From an uncultured Collinsella sp. (GTDB lineage: Bacteria > Actinomycetota > Coriobacteriia > Coriobacteriales > Coriobacteriaceae): a stretch of 64,000 nt of DNA. Made by a program: the position numbers and the translations under genes. Below, piece by piece: positions 37,646-45,549 of the stretch. The notes under the pieces are model-generated. The model ran no database searches, was not told the origin of the DNA, and worked only from the letters and a program-made list of their open reading frames with translations. The stretch's first letter is position 1, and the number at the start of each line of letters is the position of its first letter. The stretch covers positions 62,001 through 126,000 of the forward strand of contig CASELS010000003.1 of assembly GCA_949288855.1 (NCBI GenBank), read 5' to 3'.

Positions 37646-38734
37646 CTAGACGCGATACGACATCGAAGCGCCGCCCTGATACCCGCTTTCCTCGGTGAGA
37701 TTGATACGGACCGTACGGTCTCCCCCGAGCGTTGCCGTATCGGCGTTATAGGTAAACTGGCATGCGCCGCTTGCCGGGTCAAAGGTGAGTCCGGTGATGC
37801 CGACAGAAGCCTCGGCACCATTTTCGTCGACCTCAACGAGCGTGAAGTGCTCTGCGGTAAGAGCCGGAAGCGTCGAGCCGTCGCTGGAATACATCGTTAA
37901 GTTTGCGGATATAGCGGGGAATCCAGAATGGGAGAAGGAGGTGAAGCGCATCCCAATGCGCGGGAGCATCTCCTCTTCCTCCTTCTTCTCCTGGGCGAGC
38001 CGCTCCTCGGCACGCGCCTCAAAATCAGCATCGATATGCGAAATCAGCACATTGGCGCCAATCGCGAATCCGCCAGCGATAATAGCAAGGGCAACACAAG
38101 TGCCGATGGCAACCGAGGCCCCCGCGTGCCCGCGGCACCAGGCGCGCGCAGTCCGCAGAGCATCCTTGCCCTGCGCAAATGCCGTTGAGGCGTTGGCTTT
38201 CAACTGATCGAGGGAGGACGCACCCGAAGGCGAGTCGTCCTCATCGTTTACATCGGGTCCCCCGTCCTCGTCAGAGGTTTCATCCGACGTCTCAGAGACG
38301 TCCGTATCTGAGACGGCATCACTCTTGACGTCATCCGAATCGGCATCAATCCCGTCTTCACAGAGATCGTCGTCGGTAGATTCTTCAGAAGGCTCCTCAT
38401 CTAAAACCTGCTCTTCAGACTGCTCGTCCTCTTTGGAAGAGCTTTCATCAGCAGCCTCATCTAAGGCATCTTCGTCATCGGCATCAACATCAGCGCTCTC
38501 TTCGACAGCCTCTGCCTCAGAATCGTTCTCAGAGTCGGGTGCATCTTGCTCAGAAACATCCTCACAAGAATCCTGAGGCTCGCCTTCGTCTTCAGACAAT
38601 TCTTGCTCCTGCGGGCCTTCGGCATCTTCACAGGAGTTCTCGTCGGTATCAATCGGAAGGGAACCCGCATCCTCGAGCTCGGCAACATCAAGGTCCTTAG
38701 AATCTTTCTGGCCCTCGTGGTCCACGCCCATCAT
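37646..38734 (-). CDS. Hypothetical single-pass membrane protein with very acidic N-terminal region
   Basis: No family is recognised. Residues 1 to about 170 are nearly all Asp, Glu and Ser with almost no basic residues. Cys residues recur within this region (SCED, LCED). A basic stretch then leads into one transmembrane helix (about 208-232, VAIGTCVALAIIAGGFAIGANVL). A short Glu/Lys coiled segment follows, then a beta-rich domain of about 100 residues (MRFTSFSHSGFPAISANL to the end). If positive-inside rules hold, the acidic part is cytoplasmic and the C-terminal domain outside. ATG-ATG at 38734 abuts GGGAAGG; a GTG three codons in (38725) has better spacing. Confidence 0.8.
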   Translation of the reverse strand: MMGVDHEGQKDSKDLDVAELEDAGSLPIDTDENSCEDAEGPQEQELSEDEGEPQDSCEDVSEQDAPDSENDSEAEAVEESADVDADDEDALDEAADESSSKEDEQSEEQVLDEEPSEESTDDDLCEDGIDADSDDVKSDAVSDTDVSETSDETSDEDGGPDVNDEDDSPSGASSLDQLKANASTAFAQGKDALRTARAWCRGHAGASVAIGTCVALAIIAGGFAIGANVLISHIDADFEARAEERLAQEKKEEEEMLPRIGMRFTSFSHSGFPAISANLTMYSSDGSTLPALTAEHFTLVEVDENGAEASVGITGLTFDPASGACQFTYNADTATLGGDRTVRINLTEESGYQGGASMSYRV

Positions 38735-38850
38735 CCTTCCCGCAACTCAGGGTCAAAAACCGTAATTCATGAGTATACGTGGAATTGATGTGGATTTGCT
38801 CGTCATTTACGTGTTTGAACTATAGGTTGGACACAACAGAGGAGTCCAGC

Positions 38851-40617
38851 TCAGTATTTCTTCCCGACCTTTCGAATTGTCGCAGGTATCACTGCCAACC
38901 CCGCGCTAAAAAGTATGGGCGCGATTGCAATCGGCCAGGCCTCCCTATCTCCGGTAGCAGGCAGATCATCGGCGTGGGAAACCCCCGAACCACTCTCTGC
39001 TCCCTGCTCACGCCCATGCGTCCCAGAAGCGCTGACTTCCCCGTCCGGTTGGGTCAGGTTATTACCATAACCAGCTTCACCAGCCTCTTCACCGGCATCG
39101 TCACCTGGCTCTTCAATAGGCTCGTTTGGATCCGGCGCAGTATCGTCGTCAACCGAGCCGCCGGATCCGCCCGACCCTCCATCTTCGCCGAGCTCGCCCT
39201 TAGCAAACGATACCGTGAGACCGTAATACGCGACATCACCGTTCTCGGCCACAACATCGAATGTCCAGGTCCTACCCTCATCATCGCTCTCAAGGTTCTC
39301 GACTTTTGATGTAGGGTCGCTTAGCTCAATCATGATGTCGGCCTGTGAGGGTGGCGTGGCATCGCTCGGAAGCTCGACCTCAAACTCATCCTCAGTAAGC
39401 CTGTTCGCCAGAATACATTGCACCGTAACGTTCGTAACGGCGGTATCTCCTGAAGGCGGAGTGATTATGCTCGTTCCACCCGCCCCGGAAGCAGAAGCAT
39501 CCTCTGAGATCATTGACCCCGACGGCGTAGCCCGCTCGGTCCCCTGCCGAAGAACATCATCGTTCATCGTAATTCCCTTTGCCGCCAGGAGCTCTGCCGC
39601 CTGCTTGCCTCCGTTCGCGTTGAGGTGCACCGTGCTCGCATCGAATACCGTATGATCGGCACTGCAGACCGCATAGACATGTGGCACCGCACCGTTCTCT
39701 GAGGAGACCTCAATATTCACGGTGCTGTCGCTGAATATGCAGGAACCGTCGCTGAGCAACCCGTTCGTTCCTCTTAAAGAGAGCATCCCGCTCGACGCAT
39801 CTCCCTCAGGCGGGAGAGGATCATCGATTGTGATATTCACCTTAGACTGCTGGATGAGTATCTGTCCCGCAAGGTCTGAGGGAGAGTAATCAGTCGCATA
39901 CAGCGCAGCCATACCGTCGGTCATCTGAATAGCAAAGGTTGAGTTTCGAACCAAAAGCCAACCAGAGGTGCTCAGCAGCCACCAGCGCGGAGCGTCGAAG
40001 GAATATCCGTTGAGAACGGACTCCCCTGCCGTGAGCGACGCTCTCTCAAACACCAGATTGGCATCGGAGAATATTCCGGCCTCGCGCCCGGTGAGGGTAA
40101 TGGCGATGTCATGAATGGTGGTGGCTCCCATCATGTGGCAGATGGACCCGTATGAATTAACCTGAGTTTTGCCCGGCGGCCAGCTGGAGGCAAGCGTGAG
40201 CGACGCAGTCGCTGCCCCCTTAGCAGAGCCGATGTCGAGCGTAGATGTTTCTTGATAGGATGCGTTGGCATCAAAGGCCACGGACTGCTCCCCACTCAAA
40301 GGATCCTCGCTCGCTCCGGTCACGATTACGCATTGGCCGTCCACCTCTACCGAGCTGTTCTCGGGCAATACAAATCCACTTCCCGAAAACCACAGGTCAC
40401 AGTTGTGTAGAGAGAGCGCCCGCGAGGTCCCATCCCAATGCCAACCTTCGCCTTGCGCAACCCCATCCTCCTGGGAGAGGTCGATTGGAGCGAGAACGGC
40501 GCCTATCCCTGCGCTCTCCGCCCCCAGTCCTTCCGCGCGCACCGGAGTGAGAGATGTGATACCGCTCACAAGGAAGAAGAAGATCAGAACGGTGAGGATG
40601 TGAATCCGGCGCAACAC
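38851..40617 (-). CDS. Secreted, sortase-anchored (LPATG) surface protein
   Basis: The 588-aa protein begins with a signal peptide (about 1-28, ending PVRAEG). Its long extracellular part is beta-rich with repeated Ser/Thr/Asn strands, resembling right-handed beta-helix or carbohydrate-dataset type repeats. A Gly/Ser/Asp/Pro/Glu-rich stalk (about 470-550) follows. It ends in a sorting signal: LPATG, a hydrophobic segment (WPIAIAPILFSAGLAVIPA) and a KVGKKY tail. The start is GTG, preceded by AAAGGGGCTCTC. The ligand is unknown. No sortase gene is nearby. A 225-bp gap upstream contains a CGCCGCGC/GCGGCGCG hairpin. Confidence 0.85.
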   Translation of the reverse strand: MLRRIHILTVLIFFFLVSGITSLTPVRAEGLGAESAGIGAVLAPIDLSQEDGVAQGEGWHWDGTSRALSLHNCDLWFSGSGFVLPENSSVEVDGQCVIVTGASEDPLSGEQSVAFDANASYQETSTLDIGSAKGAATASLTLASSWPPGKTQVNSYGSICHMMGATTIHDIAITLTGREAGIFSDANLVFERASLTAGESVLNGYSFDAPRWWLLSTSGWLLVRNSTFAIQMTDGMAALYATDYSPSDLAGQILIQQSKVNITIDDPLPPEGDASSGMLSLRGTNGLLSDGSCIFSDSTVNIEVSSENGAVPHVYAVCSADHTVFDASTVHLNANGGKQAAELLAAKGITMNDDVLRQGTERATPSGSMISEDASASGAGGTSIITPPSGDTAVTNVTVQCILANRLTEDEFEVELPSDATPPSQADIMIELSDPTSKVENLESDDEGRTWTFDVVAENGDVAYYGLTVSFAKGELGEDGGSGGSGGSVDDDTAPDPNEPIEEPGDDAGEEAGEAGYGNNLTQPDGEVSASGTHGREQGAESGSGVSHADDLPATGDREAWPIAIAPILFSAGLAVIPATIRKVGKKY

Positions 40618-40770
40618 GAGAGCCCCTTTCGCAAGACGCCGCGCGGAGGCGGCGCGGGTGTGGCCCTATCTTGCGCGCACCTTGAGCGATCTGCCTTGGC
40701 GTTTGAGGAATCTAAGGCCCTCTTAGGCGACTTTTGCGAATCTTAATGAGGCCGCGCGGAAAACATAATG

Positions 40771-40803
40771 CAAAGGGCCGGCGCGCTTGATGCGCACCGG
40801 CCC
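40771..40803 (-). terminator. Rho-independent terminator of the IMP dehydrogenase gene
   Basis: A 12-bp stem with one mismatch (40775-40786 with 40792-40803, GGGCCGG-GCGC type) is followed by TTTG on the minus strand, 40 bp after the stop codon. Confidence 0.75.
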
Positions 40804-40842
40804 AAGGAAAGCCCTCGTATGGCAGAGCTCGTACGGTTTGGC

Positions 40843-42357
40843 TTACTGGTAGCTCACCGTCTGATGGTTGCGGTCCTTCACGACAACGTCGTGCGCACCA
40901 CCCTCGACAATGGAAGTGGACGAGACGAGCGTCAGGCGAGCCTTCTGCTGCAGCTCCTTGATGCTCTTAGCGCCGCAGTTGCACATCGTGGACTTTATCT
41001 TATACAGCGTGGCGTTGACGCCCTCCTTAAGCGAGCCCGCGTAGGGAACGTAGGAGTCCACGCCCTCCTCAAAGGCGAGCTTGCTCGCGCCGCCGAGGTC
41101 GTAGCGCTGCCAGTTGCGGGCACGCGCGGAGCCCTCGCCCCAGTACTCCTTCATGTACTGACCGTTAACGTTGACGCGAGAGGTCGGGCTCTCGTCAAAG
41201 CGGGCAAAGTAGCGACCGAGCATCATGAAGTCGGCGCCCATGGCAAGCGCAAGCGTCATGTGGTAATCGTAGACGATACCGCCATCGGAGCACACGGGCA
41301 CGTAGATGCCGGTCTCCTCGAAGTACTCGTCACGCGCGCGGCACACGTCGATGAGCGCCGTGGCCTGACCGCGGCCGATACCCTTGGTCTCACGCGTGAT
41401 GCAGATGGAGCCACCGCCGATACCGACCTTGATGAAGTCGGCGCCGCAGTCGGCAAGGAAGCGGAAGCCGTCGGCGTCGACCACGTTGCCGGCACCAACC
41501 TTGACGGAGTCACCGTAGTTCTCGCGAATCCAGTCGATAGTGAGCTTCTGCCACTCGCTGAAGCCCTCGGAGGAGTCGATGCAGAGCACGTCGGCGCCCG
41601 CCTCGATAAGGAGCGGCACGCGCTCGGCGTAGTCGCGCGTGTTGATGCCAGCGCCGACCATGTAACGCTTGTTGGCGTCGAGCATCTCGTTGGGATTGGA
41701 CTTGTGCGAATCGTAGTCCTTGCGGAAGACGATGCCCACGAGGCAGTCGTCATCATCGACCACGGGAAGGGCGTTCAGCTTGTTGTCCCAGATGACATCG
41801 TTGGCACGCTTGAGCGTGATGTCCTTATCGCCCACGATGAGCTTCTCGCGCGGGGTCATGAAGGTCTCGACCTTAGCGTTGTGATCGTCGCGGCTGGGAC
41901 GGTAGTCGCGGCTCGTGACGATACCCAGAAGCTTGCCGTGCGGGGTGCCGTCGGCGGTGACAGGCATGGTGGAGTGACCGGTCTTCTCCTTAAGATCCAT
42001 GACCTCAGCCATCGTCATATCAGGCGTAAGGGTGGAATCGGAGACAACGAAACCGGCCTTGTGGTCCTTGACCGCCTTGACCATCGCGGCCTCCTGCTCG
42101 GGCGTCTGGGAGCCGTAAATGAAGGCCATACCGCCCTCGGTAGCAAGTGCAATGCCCATCTGCTCACCGGAAACCGACTGCATAATCGAGGAAACCATAG
42201 GGATGTTAAGGGAGATCGCCGACTCCTCGCCGCGGCGGAAGCGCACGAGCGGGGTCTTCAGCGAGACGTTTGCCGGGATGTGCTCATGAGACGAGTAGCC
42301 AGGCACCAACAGGTACTCGGAAAACGTATGCGACTCGCCGGGGAAGAACATTGCCAT
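40843..42357 (-). CDS. guaB: IMP dehydrogenase
   Basis: The enzyme oxidises IMP to XMP with NAD, the first step of GMP synthesis. The 504-aa protein has a TIM barrel interrupted by two CBS domains (about 100-220). The catalytic Cys loop is [18 protein letters not shown] (about 317-334). The IMP-binding Asp is in [12 protein letters not shown] and the flap Arg-Tyr in NWQRYDLGG. Motifs such as GRGQATAVIDV-like, [17 protein letters not shown] and KSTMCNCGA match my recollection of the Tritrichomonas foetus enzyme more than the usual bacterial GuaB (GVPQ loop). It is divergent from the ModE-like gene. Confidence 0.93.
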   Translation of the reverse strand: MAMFFPGESHTFSEYLLVPGYSSHEHIPANVSLKTPLVRFRRGEESAISLNIPMVSSIMQSVSGEQMGIALATEGGMAFIYGSQTPEQEAAMVKAVKDHKAGFVVSDSTLTPDMTMAEVMDLKEKTGHSTMPVTADGTPHGKLLGIVTSRDYRPSRDDHNAKVETFMTPREKLIVGDKDITLKRANDVIWDNKLNALPVVDDDDCLVGIVFRKDYDSHKSNPNEMLDANKRYMVGAGINTRDYAERVPLLIEAGADVLCIDSSEGFSEWQKLTIDWIRENYGDSVKVGAGNVVDADGFRFLADCGADFIKVGIGGGSICITRETKGIGRGQATALIDVCRARDEYFEETGIYVPVCSDGGIVYDYHMTLALAMGADFMMLGRYFARFDESPTSRVNVNGQYMKEYWGEGSARARNWQRYDLGGASKLAFEEGVDSYVPYAGSLKEGVNATLYKIKSTMCNCGAKSIKELQQKARLTLVSSTSIVEGGAHDVVVKDRNHQTVSYQ

Positions 42358-42465
42358 GGGTACTCCTTCTCATGTAGGGCGTCGTTGCGCCCGTGCTCAG
42401 CGGCTCCGGCGCGCCCGACGCGATTGCGTGGACAAACCGCCCGGCAAGGCGGTTCTCGGTGGGGT

Positions 42466-42493
42466 ATTGTAGCGCATACGAGGCTGCTACAAT
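42466..42493. promoter_or_regulatory. Palindromic overlapping divergent promoter/operator
   Basis: A perfect 8-bp inverted repeat (42466-42473 ATTGTAGC, 42486-42493 GCTACAAT, 12-bp gap) places TACAAT -10-like hexamers on both strands. On the plus strand it reads TGCTACAAT, an extended -10 (42486-42493), 47 bp before the ModE-like ATG. It lies between guaB (minus) and the regulator (plus), so it could be a shared promoter, an operator, or both. Confidence 0.6.
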
Positions 42494-42539
42494 CAGGTGC
42501 GAAGCTACAAGAACACGAAGTCAACGCGTTGGAGGAAAC

Positions 42540-42872
42540 ATGGAGGTTCGCGCACATGCCCGATTGGTTATCCAAGGGCAAGACGAGACCCTGCCCGGCG
42601 CGTTTGGACCGGGCTGCGTCCAGCTCCTCAAGGGAATCGACCGAGAGAAATCGCTCAACCGCGCAGCAAAAGCGCTCGGCATGGCGTACTCCAAGGCATG
42701 GCGCATCGTTAACGAAGCCGAGGCTCAGTTGGGGCGCTCCCTCATCGAGCGCAACGGCGCCAAGGGTTCCACATTGACTGATGATGGGCGGCGCGTGCTG
42801 GACGCCTACCAGACACTCCAAGAAGAAATCGACGCCCTTGTTTCGCGCCGAACGCCCGAATTGTTCTTCTGA
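42540..42872 (+). CDS. ModE/LysR-type winged-helix regulator, DNA-binding domain only
   Basis: This 110-aa protein matches the N-terminal winged helix of ModE. It has an entry segment with PGCVQLLKGIDREKSLNRAA and a recognition helix AKALGMAYSKAWRIVNEAEA. The wing contains LIERNGAKGSTLTDDGRRVL (about 67-86). The molybdate-binding (MOP) C-terminal domain is absent, so its ligand, if any, is unknown. ATG 42540 follows GGAGGAAAC. It diverges from guaB and may control guaB and itself through the palindrome at 42466-42493. No molybdenum genes are in the window. Confidence 0.85.
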   Translation: MEVRAHARLVIQGQDETLPGAFGPGCVQLLKGIDREKSLNRAAKALGMAYSKAWRIVNEAEAQLGRSLIERNGAKGSTLTDDGRRVLDAYQTLQEEIDALVSRRTPELFF

Positions 42873-42893
42873 TGCTCCGCTCATCGCGGAAAT

Positions 42894-43004
42894 GGGCATC
42901 AAATTGATGCCAAAGCGATAAGAGAACTGCATAGGCCACGTACGACCTTTACTTTTTCAGGCTGCCAGCGGCCCTCTTTACGGCGTATCTCAAATTTGAT
43001 GCCC
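42894..43004. repeat. 111-bp element A bounded by 10-bp inverted repeats
   Basis: The segment begins with GGGCATCAAA (42894-42903) and ends with TTTGATGCCC (42995-43004). It has the same 10-bp terminal inverted repeats and exactly the same 111-bp length as a second element at 44722. The left end extends into a palindromic GGGCATCAAATTGATGCC. Internal sequence differs between the copies apart from short shared patches such as AAAGGYCG. It encodes no recognisable gene. The nature (MITE-like element, structured RNA or recombination site) is unknown. Confidence 0.55.
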
Positions 43005-43648
43005 AGAAACGTATCGAACTTACCCGCGACCTACGCGGTGGCACAGATCGTCGACGTTTGCCCTCATAATGCCTCAATAAACTGCTACGGGGCCCGCCCA
43101 TACGGCAAAAGAGCATAATGAGAGACCCCGTTGAGATGCCGAGTGCTGCAGCGAGATCACGGGAATTCACAGATGCAAGACCGCAAAATATACGAGTTGA
43201 TCAGCCGCGGATAGAATATCTCCTCGCGCCTGCTTGGGATGCGGCAGCAAGCAGTCCCTTTGTTAATCGTTAAGGAAACATGTTTGCGTTACATCTGATT
43301 TGGTATCGCACGCTCGCAACGTCCGTACGACGTCAATTGCCTTCATATCGTCTATATATTTAGAAAAATATTTGGCGCTCTAGCGTTGTTCACAGAAGAC
43401 GGGTCTCTGACACAGGTCTTACGTGATGGTCATCCCGTAGAGTCAGTTATTGCCGCCTGCGTCCCCCGAATTTGGAATGTACGCCAACATGTTTATAACA
43501 ATGCAAAAAGCATATGACCGGGCTCAAACCAAACGCCGACCAGGTCGCGTGAGGCGTTGTTCATGTCTTGTGGAAAACAGCAGCACTTAGAGCTTCAGAA
43601 GGAACAATCCTCATCCAATCCTTGGAAGAAACCGTATAAGGTGTCGTC
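43005..43648. other. AT-richer stretch without a convincing gene
   Basis: About 640 bp between element A and the nuclease-fold gene hold no ORF with a believable product. A minus-strand frame at 42949-43170 contains a weak helix-turn-helix-like start (SRDLAAALGISTGSLI) and may be a remnant. The A+T content is visibly higher than the neighbours, with an A/T-rich patch around 43350-43380. I see no tRNA, no integrase and no clear promoter. Confidence 0.6.
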
Positions 43649-44707
43649 ATGAAGACGCTGTGTGACATAACTGCTCTGCGGTACCACCGTATGCCGCCCG
43701 TGGTTCACGAGGTGATCGACGTGCGACTTGACCAAGCGCTTGGTCCCGGCAACTGGTCCTTTGAGAGTGCGGCCGAGCTCCTTGGGCTCCCCCATCAGCC
43801 TGTCCATCTGCTTTGCAGCAATCAAGCTGCGCGCCGACACACCGTCCACCAGAAGACGCAACTTATCACCGCCGCGCTGCCATTCGGGAGCAAGCGGGAA
43901 TTCGGTGCCTACTCCTCGGTGGCATCGCCTGCTTTGACATTGTTCACGCTTGCAACGCACCTTTCCGTCGTGCAACTGTCTATGCTCATGCATGAGTTCT
44001 GCGGAAGCTTCAGCATCTACAAGCCTACAGAACAAAAGCGCGCATACCTCCAGGAGCTCTGCCGTCAGGAAACCTATAGGGAGTATGGAGGCTGGAAGCC
44101 GGTTCTCGATGCAAGCGGCAAGATCACAGACCTGTGGCAGCGCCCCGCGATTTCGAACATCGCCGAGCTTGAGGAACTCGCCGACAAGCTTGCCGGCGCC
44201 AAAGGGCGTCAAACATTTATCCAAGCGCTGCGGTTGACCAAGGAAGGGGCGGCCTCCCCTTTTGAGGCGCGCACCGGCATACGGTTAAGCGCGCCTAGAC
44301 GTCTTGGAGGAGAAGGACTTAGCGACCTGACTTTCAATGAACGCGTTAAGCTGACCGACCAAGCACAACTCGTCGCTGGGCAGGCAACGGCTTTCATAGA
44401 CATCGTGCTGCGCAATCCTACCTCGGGAGATGAGGTAGGCATAGAATGCCAGAGCAAGCTCATCCACGATAATGAGGAAAAAGGCGTCGCCGACGCCAAC
44501 CGTATCACGGCACTGCAATCGATGGGGCACACCATCGTACAGCTATCCTACAAAAACCTCGAAGACCATGATGCTTTTGAAAGCGTGCTTTCCTTCATCT
44601 TCGAGAAGCTGAAAATCAGTCGCATTCCAAAAAGTCCATCACTGCTCAGGAAAGAACGGCAGCTGTGCTACGAGCTCTTTGCGAATGGGAAAGCTATCGA
44701 TTGGTAG
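43649..44707 (+). CDS. PD-(D/E)XK nuclease-fold protein (DUF559/AbiEi-like), hypothetical
   Basis: The N-terminal half (352 aa in total) resembles AbiEi-like, Coriobacteriia-type proteins: it reads PHQPVHLLCSNQAARR, then a conserved His, LPFGS, VASPALTLFTLATHLSV, and MLMHEFCG. The C-terminal part (about 255-345) looks like a DUF559/Vsr-type restriction-endonuclease fold. It has Asp in TAFIDIVLRN, Glu in GIECQSKLIHD, then DANRITALQSMGHTIVQLSY. From this I infer a nuclease-like domain; activity is unproven. The gene is isolated on the plus strand between two 111-bp repeat elements and has no ribosome site stronger than AAGGTG. It looks like an acquired cassette. Confidence 0.65.
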   Translation: MKTLCDITALRYHRMPPVVHEVIDVRLDQALGPGNWSFESAAELLGLPHQPVHLLCSNQAARRHTVHQKTQLITAALPFGSKREFGAYSSVASPALTLFTLATHLSVVQLSMLMHEFCGSFSIYKPTEQKRAYLQELCRQETYREYGGWKPVLDASGKITDLWQRPAISNIAELEELADKLAGAKGRQTFIQALRLTKEGAASPFEARTGIRLSAPRRLGGEGLSDLTFNERVKLTDQAQLVAGQATAFIDIVLRNPTSGDEVGIECQSKLIHDNEEKGVADANRITALQSMGHTIVQLSYKNLEDHDAFESVLSFIFEKLKISRIPKSPSLLRKERQLCYELFANGKAIDW

Positions 44708-44721
44708 CTCATACTCAAAAT

Positions 44722-44832
44722 GGGCATCAAAATGTATAGAGCTCTCCCTAACCCGAAAGGCCGACCATGAAAACGTGCGCGTATTCATTGGAAAAACGCG
44801 AGTCTGTTCAGCCTAGTCAGTATTTGATGCCC
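44722..44832. repeat. 111-bp element B bounded by 10-bp inverted repeats
   Basis: GGGCATCAAA (44722-44731) and TTTGATGCCC (44823-44832) bound a segment of exactly 111 bp, matching element A in ends and length. It starts 15 bp after the stop of the nuclease-fold gene and ends 31 bp before the mntP stop. The central AAAGGCCGACCATG patch partly matches AAAGGTCGTACGTG on the opposite strand of element A. Confidence 0.55.
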
Positions 44833-44862
44833 ACTTCACGCGCGAGACCCTTATAGAGGCTG

Positions 44863-45435
44863 TTACGACACAAACGCACGGAGACCGATGATGATGAGGA
44901 CGATTCCGCCCGCAATCTCTGCCCGCGGGCCGAAGTGTGCACCGAGCTTACGACCAACCAGCAGCATCGCAACGCAACAGATAAACGTCATGACGCCAAT
45001 CGCCCCGCCGTAGAGAACGATATTTGCCCCGCCGGCAGCGAGGGAAACGCCGACGATGAAGGCATCGATTGAAGTTGCGATAGCCTCGAAGAGAATCGTG
45101 GGGTACGAGAGACGCATCGTTGGGCACTCCTCGGGCTCGCGAAGCTCATCCACCGCCTCGACGATCATCTTGCCGCCCACAAAGGCAAGAATCACAAGGG
45201 AGACGATACCCGCATACGCCTCGATAAGCGGAGCTACGAGTGTGCCTCCGAAGAATCCAGCGATGGGCATGGCCATCTGAAACAAAGCGAACATGATGGG
45301 CATGGCGAGCTTCTTGCCGCGCGACATATCGGGTTCGCACAATGAATTAGACAATGTGACAGCCATTGCATCCATGGCGAGAGCCACGCCCAAAACGAGC
45401 GCCTCTACGAGGTTGGCGAAATCAAACGTTCCCAC
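44863..45435 (-). CDS. mntP: Manganese efflux pump MntP
   Basis: MntP is a six-helix membrane protein exporting Mn2+. The 190-aa protein fits the usual length. It has the conserved Asp-containing first helix (GVALAMDAMAVTLSNS) and the matching second-half motif (EAIATSIDAFIVGVSLA). The GTG start at 45435 follows GGGGAGG at 5 nt; the longer TTG frame (45507) has no ribosome site. No yybP-ykoY manganese riboswitch was recognised upstream, only a GCGGCGC/GCGCCGC hairpin in the leader. Confidence 0.92.
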   Translation of the reverse strand: MGTFDFANLVEALVLGVALAMDAMAVTLSNSLCEPDMSRGKKLAMPIMFALFQMAMPIAGFFGGTLVAPLIEAYAGIVSLVILAFVGGKMIVEAVDELREPEECPTMRLSYPTILFEAIATSIDAFIVGVSLAAGGANIVLYGGAIGVMTFICCVAMLLVGRKLGAHFGPRAEIAGGIVLIIIGLRAFVS

Positions 45436-45549
45436 AACATCCTCCCCGATGCTTACTGCAAGGAACTTATTTGCGATTGTGCGGTCTGCCCCTTGGGCGG
45501 CGCCCAATTAAGCGCCGCTCACTAAAACACGTCTTCTGTGAGAGCGATA

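Noticed and set aside
42949-43170. Small minus-strand frame with an HTH-like start
   Set aside because: No ribosome site, basic nonsense after 30 residues, and overlaps the repeat element; kept only as a possible remnant.
45436-45549. Possible yybP-ykoY manganese riboswitch upstream of mntP
   Set aside because: Conserved loop sequences were not seen; only a GC hairpin is present.
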